From NCBI GenBank assembly GCA_020444065.1, contig JAHLLQ010000008.1, forward strand, positions 1 through 64,000: 64,000 bases of DNA, given 5' to 3'. Positions 58,544 through 64,000 of the stretch are shown one piece after another. The position numbers were made by a program, and so were the translations under genes. The first letter of the stretch is position 1. The number at the start of each line of letters is the position of its first letter. The notes beneath the pieces are model-generated. The model was not told the DNA's origin. It searched no databases and saw only the letters and a program-made list of their open reading frames with translations. The DNA comes from a bacterium. Its GTDB lineage: Bacteria > Sumerlaeota > Sumerlaeia > SLMS01 > JAHLLQ01.

Positions 58544-60670
58544 TCACATCTCGCCTGCGGCGATGGCGATGAGGCTGGCGGCGGACCAGGAGAAGTGTTC
58601 CTTCGAGTTCGCGCCGCGTTTGCCGGTCTTTGAGTTGTAGTTTTCGTGAATGCCGTTCATCATGGCCATGGAGAGAATCCGGCGGCGGGCTTCGTCGATT
58701 CGCTCGCGATAGTCGGGATCGAGCACGTCACGGTGGCGTTCGAGCGTGGCGAGCATGAAGAACGCCTGGTCGAGCCACACGGGGCCGCGCCAGTAGCCGC
58801 TCGCGCCCGCTGCGTCGTACTTCGCGTGCGAGTACGCGATCGTCGGGAACGGGTAGGGACCGAAGAACTCCGCCTCGTTCAGCAGATGCCTCTGCAGCAC
58901 ATCCCGCGTGCGCTCTGCATCCAACGGCACGCCGGCCCACAGCGGCATGAAGCTGGCCGGCGTCGGGATGCGAACAAATTCGTCCGTTTCGATGTGGCGA
59001 TCGTAGAACAACGCGTCGCGTTCATCGTACAAATTCTCGACGATGAGTTCCGCAAGGCGATCGGCCTTTCCCTGCCATTCCCGCGCTTCCTCATTGCGCC
59101 CGAGCTCCGTCGCGATGCGCGCCAGTTCGCGCATGTCGGCGACCAGGAACGAATTCAAATCGACTGCATCGAGTTTCGCCGCACCATCGTCATTTCCCCA
59201 CCCGGCCTTGCGATCCGTATCCCAGCGCGCGGAATCGTCCCACCCGCTGCAGAGGTTGTTCGGCCATTCCATCAGGCCGTTGCCATTCGTGTCGCACTCG
59301 GCAAACCACCACGCGTTCCACTTTGCCAGCGGCTCGTACACGTCTGCGAGAAACTCGCGCGCCGCGAGCGGATGCGTCGGACTTTCCCGTTCGAAGATCA
59401 ACATCGCGGCATTGGCGAATAATGGCGGTTGCGTGCTGGCAATGCGCGAATCTGGATGCACCATGTAGAGCTGGCCCGTCTCCGGATCCTGGTTGCTGAG
59501 CATCACAAGTACATTGTCCCGCGCCAGCGCCGTGTTCCACTCCGCGAACCCCCACGCGTGCTTGGCAGAGTCCCAAATCCAGAAGGCCTCGTATCCGTGG
59601 CGCGCGGGGAATGTTCCCAGGAATCCGTGCATCTGGCTGCCGAAATCGCATTCGAGCTGCGGGGCGATCGAGTTTTTTAGCAGGATCGTCATCGCCTGGC
59701 GCACCAGCCCGTGATATTCGGGCTCGATGCGAGAGAGATCGTAGGCGGCGAACTGCGCTTCCCAACGCGCACGCGCTGCTTCGACGATCTCCTGTGGAGT
59801 GCGCTTTGCCGCTTCATCCAGTCGCCGTGTTGCGATGGACAGAATTCTTGCCAGAGCCTCGCTGTTCTTCTCGGTCTCTGTCCGCATATCGTGGCTCGCG
59901 GCCGTCAGTAGCAGGGGAAACTCTCGCGACTCACCAGCCTCCAGTTCGAACGTCGGCGTGATTGCCGCACAGGAAGTTTCGCCGATCAGCCCGTCGCATT
60001 CGAAGTCGAACTGCGGGCGCAGCAGCGTGACGATTCGGAAGTCCGGCTCGGGCCGAAGTTGCCACTGCGAGGTCGGCCTGGACGTCTGCGCAATGGCCAC
60101 CGTCTGGGTCTCGCCATTGCACGTTGCGATGGCATCTTCCGCACCATCGGCACAGGCACTCTCAAATCGCATGGCAAGATCCATCGATGCGTCACGGCGA
60201 TTCGTCACCTCGACATTCACGGCAACAACATCCATTGCGGCGTAGGAGACGCGGAACGCGATGCCGACTCCGTTTTCCTCGGCGAATTCCTCGAATCCCC
60301 ACGGATGGCACGCGACGCGGCGAGACTGCAGATCGCCTTCGAGTCCTCCGGCCAGGATCGCGCCATTCTGCGGATCGATGACCTCAGCCCGCAGCATGGG
60401 CGCCATGAAGACCTTGCCTTCGCGCTGACTCGCCAGATGTCCCCGAGCGATTCCAAACGTTGCCAGCTTTGGATCCATGGAGACGCCGAGCCTTGAAAGC
60501 AAGTCGACGTACTGGCGATCAGGCGCATCGTAGGTCAGGAAGGTTGGTCGGGCGGACATAGAGGGCTCCTTGGTTTCAGGAACCGCGCTCTTCCTTGAAG
60601 CTGTCCCGCAGGCGCACGACGCAATGGCACTTGCCGCCAGCAGCGCAGTAAAGACTCTCCGGAGAGACAT
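58544..60670 (-). CDS. GH63-like lipoprotein glycosidase
   Basis: A 708-residue lipoprotein. ATG 60670 is chosen: GGAGGAG lies 7 nt before it and a lipoprotein signal follows (R-R-V-F, hydrophobic stretch, A-I-A-S-C near residue 19). An N-terminal beta domain (about 40-290) leads to an (alpha/alpha)6 barrel with W-D-S-A-K-H, G-W-D-D-S-A-R-W-D near 500, G-Y-W-R-G-P-V-W near 640 and S-K-E-H-F-S-W-S-A near 690, the GH63/MGH1-like pattern. GH63 members act on alpha-glucosyl or mannosylglycerate-type substrates. The acid/base and base are not pinned down. It follows the GH16 gene by 72 nt on the same strand and is probably co-transcribed. Confidence 0.8.
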   Translation of the reverse strand: MSLRRVFTALLAASAIASCACGTASRKSAVPETKEPSMSARPTFLTYDAPDRQYVDLLSRLGVSMDPKLATFGIARGHLASQREGKVFMAPMLRAEVIDPQNGAILAGGLEGDLQSRRVACHPWGFEEFAEENGVGIAFRVSYAAMDVVAVNVEVTNRRDASMDLAMRFESACADGAEDAIATCNGETQTVAIAQTSRPTSQWQLRPEPDFRIVTLLRPQFDFECDGLIGETSCAAITPTFELEAGESREFPLLLTAASHDMRTETEKNSEALARILSIATRRLDEAAKRTPQEIVEAARARWEAQFAAYDLSRIEPEYHGLVRQAMTILLKNSIAPQLECDFGSQMHGFLGTFPARHGYEAFWIWDSAKHAWGFAEWNTALARDNVLVMLSNQDPETGQLYMVHPDSRIASTQPPLFANAAMLIFERESPTHPLAAREFLADVYEPLAKWNAWWFAECDTNGNGLMEWPNNLCSGWDDSARWDTDRKAGWGNDDGAAKLDAVDLNSFLVADMRELARIATELGRNEEAREWQGKADRLAELIVENLYDERDALFYDRHIETDEFVRIPTPASFMPLWAGVPLDAERTRDVLQRHLLNEAEFFGPYPFPTIAYSHAKYDAAGASGYWRGPVWLDQAFFMLATLERHRDVLDPDYRERIDEARRRILSMAMMNGIHENYNSKTGKRGANSKEHFSWSAASLIAIAAGEM

Positions 60671-60742
60671 GGGTGGCTCCTCCAACGTATTTTGCCAGGA
60701 CGTATTCCGCCCTCCATCCGCAGGGAGCAAGTCAAAGGAGCG

Positions 60743-63304
60743 TTACCGGGCCGACCCCGCGCGATATGAGGCGATCGCTGCGTTGAGTTCCGTGAGCGTG
60801 ATGATCGCGTCTGTTGGATTGATATCGGCGCTGGCAGGCGCGGGCAGAAGGCCGCGATAGGCCAGCAGAACAGCATTGAGTTCCGTCAGCGTCACCATGC
60901 CGTCACCATCCTCGTCACCCGGCAGAGGGGCGGGCGTCGGAGTCGGAGAAGGTGTGGGGATGGAACCGTCCGACAGGATTACCTGGAACCATTCCGTATC
61001 GTAGGCGAGGGCGCTGGACTCGTACGTGAAGAAGAAGTCCAGAATGTCGCCGTGACTTCCGCTGACATCCCAGGTGTGGACGCCGCCGCCTTGGTCGACC
61101 ATGCGGAGGTTTTGTTGTCCGCCTTCGTTGAGCTTGTAATGAATGTCCGCCCAGATCGAACCCACCTGGGATTCCATCGTCACTGTTGCCACACCGGCGT
61201 TCAGCGGCGAAACGCACCAGTAGACTTCGCCGTTTGCGCTCGAACCGCAATCCGGCACTGGTGTCGGCGAAGGGGTTGGCGTTGGTGACGGAGTGGGGGA
61301 GGGCGTCAACGTCGGCGTCGGCGTTGCATTCGGATCGGGTGTCGGGGACGGAGTTGGTGTTGGGGAAGGCGTCGGCGTCGGACCGGTGCCTCCGGCGAAG
61401 TACACATCGTCGATTTCGATATCGCCGATGCCACCTTCTGTCCCAAGAATCTGGAACAGATGATAAACGTTGGAGAAGTCCACCTCTGGTCCAAGGTCCA
61501 CCGTGGGAATCTCAATCACGTGCCACTGGCCATCGCGCGCAAACCCGTATGGGTCGCTGCCAGCTTCAAAGCGAATCCACTTCTGGCCGATGCCATCCAG
61601 GTTTCCACTCTTCATTCCAATGCTGAAGGGCGTACTGCTGGAGGACTTCATCGCGAAGTGCAACAGCCCATCCTGGTTATCGTAGGCGCTCAGATCGTAC
61701 AGCGTGTTCGGAGTGAATGCGGCGCCAAACCAGGTCAGTCCTGTTGCCGATTCGAAAGCTAATGAGTCAGTTCCTTCGATCGGCGATCCCGTGGCGGGCA
61801 CCAGCGTGTTCTCCCACACATAGAAGTCGCCATCCACGCCCAACTCGAACGTATCGACGACCGGATGCGTTTCCGTGAAGATTCCGAAGTCACCGCCAGA
61901 AGGTGTCGGCTTTGCGCCGTCTGGTTCCAGGTAGACGTTGTCGATCGACACGTTGAACGAAGAGGCCGGGGCGTCGCCCTTCAGCATGAACATCTGCAGG
62001 ATCGCGTTGTAATCCACGTTGTAGAAGGCGTTGAGCGGGATCGTCACTTCGTGCCACGCGCCATCGCGAACGAGACCGTACTCGTCGCCGCCATTAGTGA
62101 GAGAAACCCACGCTTCCCCGCCGGCTGAACTGGCCAGTCCGATGTCGATTGTCTGCGTCGTGGTTGTCTTCATGTGGAAGTGCAGACTGCCATTAGAGTA
62201 GTTCTTCATGTTGCGATCGACGGTACAGTACACGCCCATGCCGAACCACGCGCCGCCCGCCACGTCGAACGACCACGCGTTGTCGCCCTCGAATGGAGTC
62301 GTCGTAGCCTCCGTCATGTTGTTCCACAGATAGAGTTCCGCGTTCGTGCCGAACGTCAGCGCATTCGTTACCGGCGTCGTGTCGGTAAAGACGCCGAACG
62401 TGCCCGTTTCCACCGGGTTGCCCGTCGGATAGAGTTCCGTGAAGCCATTGTCGTAGATGCGAATCCAATCCACCATCATCTCGGCCGGAAAGGGCGCCGT
62501 AATCTGCGCGGGATTCGTAATGTTCACGAAATTCCACCCGCCGACCGCGAGATTCAGAATGATGAATTGAGGAGCGTGAAACTCTTCCAGCGAATTCGTT
62601 TCGGCGTCGCTGATGTCCAGCCAATAGTATGGGACGCCATCGAGCGACATCTCGATCATCGTCGGCGTCCAACTCATCTTGAAGAGATGGTAGTCGTTGT
62701 TCAGATCGACCGCCGCATCTGTCGATAGACTATGGCTTGCGTAGCTGGATTGGTAATCCCAGTGGGCTGCCGCGCTGACCCGGCGATTCGTCACGCCATC
62801 CAGTCGGGCGGACTCCATGCCCATTTCCAGAATATCGAGTTCCCCGCACGAAGGCCATCCGTTCTGGCCGAAGTTATTCCCCAGGCACCAGAATGCCGGC
62901 CACAGACCTTCGGCCAGATCGGGAACCTTGATGCGCGCTTCGATATCGCCGTACCGAAAGGCGAACCGACCGTGGGTCTTCAGTCGTGCGGAAGTAAACT
63001 GGCTGCCGTTCGAGGCTTCTCGGCGGGCCGTGATAACGAGGTTGCCACCCTCCACGCGAGCATTCTCCGCCCGCGCCGTGTAGTCCTGCAACTCCCCATT
63101 CCCCCAGCCCGAATTGCCGACATCGTACGTCCATGTCTCTGAATCGATCTCCGCCCCATTGAACTCGTCGGACCAGATGGGCGTCTGTGCAGAAGCATGG
63201 CCCGGCGCGACGGCGCCCAGCGCTATGAGGCACAGCAGCGCAGCAACGACCACCACGCGGTTCAGCAGAAGACTTGTACGCTGCAAGAGTGACGATAGGC
63301 GCAT
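60743..63304 (-). CDS. GH16 laminarinase-like enzyme with CBM and EF-hand tail
   Basis: An 853-residue secreted enzyme. ATG 63304 is set by GGAGGA 7 nt before it; the signal peptide runs from residue 1 to about 40 (P-G-H-A-S-A cleavage). GH16 catalytic domain at about 45-290, with E155-L-D157-I-L-E160 as nucleophile, helper and acid/base. Two beta-sandwich modules follow (about 305-450 and 470-640), a Pro-Thr-Ser linker, a CBM56-like module (about 705-790; G-G-Q-Q-N-L-R-M), a second short Thr-Pro linker, and two EF-hand-like D-x-D-G-M-V-T repeats like those of dockerins. CBM56 and GH16 point to beta-1,3-glucan. It heads a two-gene operon with the GH63-like gene. Confidence 0.87.
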   Translation of the reverse strand: MRLSSLLQRTSLLLNRVVVVAALLCLIALGAVAPGHASAQTPIWSDEFNGAEIDSETWTYDVGNSGWGNGELQDYTARAENARVEGGNLVITARREASNGSQFTSARLKTHGRFAFRYGDIEARIKVPDLAEGLWPAFWCLGNNFGQNGWPSCGELDILEMGMESARLDGVTNRRVSAAAHWDYQSSYASHSLSTDAAVDLNNDYHLFKMSWTPTMIEMSLDGVPYYWLDISDAETNSLEEFHAPQFIILNLAVGGWNFVNITNPAQITAPFPAEMMVDWIRIYDNGFTELYPTGNPVETGTFGVFTDTTPVTNALTFGTNAELYLWNNMTEATTTPFEGDNAWSFDVAGGAWFGMGVYCTVDRNMKNYSNGSLHFHMKTTTTQTIDIGLASSAGGEAWVSLTNGGDEYGLVRDGAWHEVTIPLNAFYNVDYNAILQMFMLKGDAPASSFNVSIDNVYLEPDGAKPTPSGGDFGIFTETHPVVDTFELGVDGDFYVWENTLVPATGSPIEGTDSLAFESATGLTWFGAAFTPNTLYDLSAYDNQDGLLHFAMKSSSSTPFSIGMKSGNLDGIGQKWIRFEAGSDPYGFARDGQWHVIEIPTVDLGPEVDFSNVYHLFQILGTEGGIGDIEIDDVYFAGGTGPTPTPSPTPTPSPTPDPNATPTPTLTPSPTPSPTPTPSPTPVPDCGSSANGEVYWCVSPLNAGVATVTMESQVGSIWADIHYKLNEGGQQNLRMVDQGGGVHTWDVSGSHGDILDFFFTYESSALAYDTEWFQVILSDGSIPTPSPTPTPAPLPGDEDGDGMVTLTELNAVLLAYRGLLPAPASADINPTDAIITLTELNAAIASYRAGSAR

Positions 63305-63431
63305 GCCGATCCTCCGAACAGGATGGAGTCGATTGCAGGAGGGGAACCCAAAGCCCGCCGATCGCATGGCAGGTCCACGGCCGTTTCCCTTCCCCCAAAC
63401 GATCGCATGCTAGGGACTCGGGAGGCGGCTG

Positions 63432-63465
63432 TGTCAAGCTGGATATTGTAACGATAACAATTGTT
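63432..63465 (-). promoter_or_regulatory. Promoter and LacI-type operator of the GH16 operon
   Basis: On the minus strand, -35 TTGACA (63437-63432) is followed by a weak -10 in the CCTAGCAT segment. Directly upstream of it, 63446-63460 reads TTGT-N7-ACAA, a CG-centred box of LacI/CcpA-type form, and 63456-63465 is the perfect palindrome AACAATTGTT. A bound repressor next to the -35 would block the promoter. Confidence 0.55.
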
Positions 63466-63515
63466 CGATAGGTTGTGGAATAGCTAAAAACGATCAGTTG
63501 TGAGCGCAATAGGGT

Positions 63516-63523
63516 TATCGATA
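63516..63523. promoter_or_regulatory. Second CG-centred palindrome upstream of GH16 gene
   Basis: Perfect palindrome TATCGATA inside GGTTATCGATAGCT, about 50 nt upstream of the first operator. Its CG-centred form resembles LacI-family sites, so it may be an auxiliary operator. Short length makes chance possible. Confidence 0.4.
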
Positions 63524-63559
63524 GCTGTGGGGGGGGTGAGGTCGGCATGAGGCAGTGTC

Positions 63560-64000
63560 CTATCCTGCTAACTCTTCCATGAAGCGCGAGATGAAGCGCG
63601 AGTACTCGTCCTTCATTGGGAGTTCCTGATCGATCTTCACTCTGCGCCGTTCGGCCCAAACGGCCTGTTCCGTCTGGGGATTGAATCCTTCCATCGCGTA
63701 GGTCTCGAAGTAGAGCCCAGTTCCTCGTCGCTGCCACAGTGGCAGGTCATTGAAATTGGTTCCTCTCTCGAAAAGGAGTTCGTTCTTCTCATCCTTCCCG
63801 AGGCTCTCAAGGAGACTCGTTGCTTCTTTTGCGGTCTTCCCCTCTTCGCGTAACGTCCAATAAGTCCACCCATTCAAGCAGCAGCGTGTTGCATCGCTCT
63901 GTCGCCACCTGAAGTAATCAACCACCGTACCCGAGTTCGGTCCTATCCAGACTCGGCTGTCGAAATGCGCGACCTCCCCGCACGACAATGTGAATCGTGC
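63560..64000 (-). CDS. tRNA-His guanylyltransferase, Thg1-like (partial, runs off right edge)
   Basis: The C-terminal 146 residues or so of a longer protein; the frame is open to the window edge and the true start is outside. D-Y-F-R-W-R-Q-S-D-A-T-R-C-C-L-N near residues 24-39, E-A-T-S-L-L-E-S-L, E-L-L-F-E-R-G-T-N-F-N and W-Q-R-R-G-T-G match the Thg1 C-terminal region. Family length is near 250, so about 100 residues with the metal-binding catalytic Asp residues are missing. Thg1 adds G-1 to tRNA-His in eukaryotes; bacterial and archaeal relatives repair tRNA 5' ends with 3'-5' polymerisation. Which role applies here is not known. Confidence 0.8.
   Translation of the reverse strand, partial: ARFTLSCGEVAHFDSRVWIGPNSGTVVDYFRWRQSDATRCCLNGWTYWTLREEGKTAKEATSLLESLGKDEKNELLFERGTNFNDLPLWQRRGTGLYFETYAMEGFNPQTEQAVWAERRRVKIDQELPMKDEYSRFISRFMEELAG

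Noticed and set aside
1-64000. CRISPR array, rRNA or insertion sequence
   Set aside because: No regularly spaced repeats, rRNA-like sequence or transposase gene was seen on reading.

Overview
The window looks like chromosome from an uncultured, GC-rich, Gram-negative heterotrophic bacterium. Evidence: Sec and lipoprotein signal peptides, a GspG-type pseudopilin inside a sugar-uptake operon, a sortase/VIT-vWA pair, sigma-54 promoters, and secreted hydrolases with Pro/Thr linkers and EF-hand-like tails. This mix reminds me of candidate phyla such as Sumerlaeota or Hydrogenedentota. That placement is inference from gene content only; no rRNA or marker phylogeny is possible here.

1 to about 19.18 kb is a genomic island cut by the left edge. 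Its right border is a 45-nt 3' half of a tRNA-Gly(CCC) gene (19138-19182), the footprint of a tyrosine recombinase that integrates at the anticodon loop. The island holds a tyrosine recombinase (4228-5211), the C-terminal part of a large protein, a nucleotidyltransferase-like protein, an RHH/ParB-like protein, an XRE repressor plus ImmA/IrrE protease pair with two matching operators, a DUF2188 protein, an SF2 helicase with a small Cys/His protein, and an XRE-ImmA/PIN toxin-antitoxin pair. It ends with a tightly coupled three-gene cassette: a GT4 glycosyltransferase fused to a radical-SAM/SPASM domain, WG repeats fused to a methyltransferase, and a histidine phosphatase. This cassette converges on a DUF6088/AbiEi-like regulator, with the two stop codons interleaved in one CTAG. 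It is my best candidate for an undescribed system.

19.3-37.6 kb is a glycan-use locus: beta-mannosidase, secreted proteins, a clan-A-like glycosidase, a GH99/GH71-like hydrolase, an ABC sugar importer without its ATPase, and a pseudopilin. An NtrC-family activator and a hybrid histidine kinase lie inside it. Two well-spaced sigma-54 promoters (19273-19288 and 27433-27448) precede the beta-mannosidase and the long operon, so the activator is probably their regulator.

37.5-56.2 kb carries a class D sortase with its VIT/vWA target, a 1,660-residue DUF4132 protein with a small coupled partner, a GNAT acetyltransferase, an RsbU-like phosphatase with a STAS protein, uvrB, a secreted protein of unknown function, an AI-2E family transporter, serA, an O-methyltransferase and rph.

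56.4-64 kb carries an AIPR abortive-infection gene with a C-terminal cold-shock domain, broken by one in-frame TGA, a GH63-like lipoprotein, a GH16 laminarinase-like enzyme with LacI-type boxes upstream, and a partial Thg1-type tRNA-His guanylyltransferase at the right edge. No rRNA gene, complete tRNA gene, CRISPR array or insertion sequence was seen.
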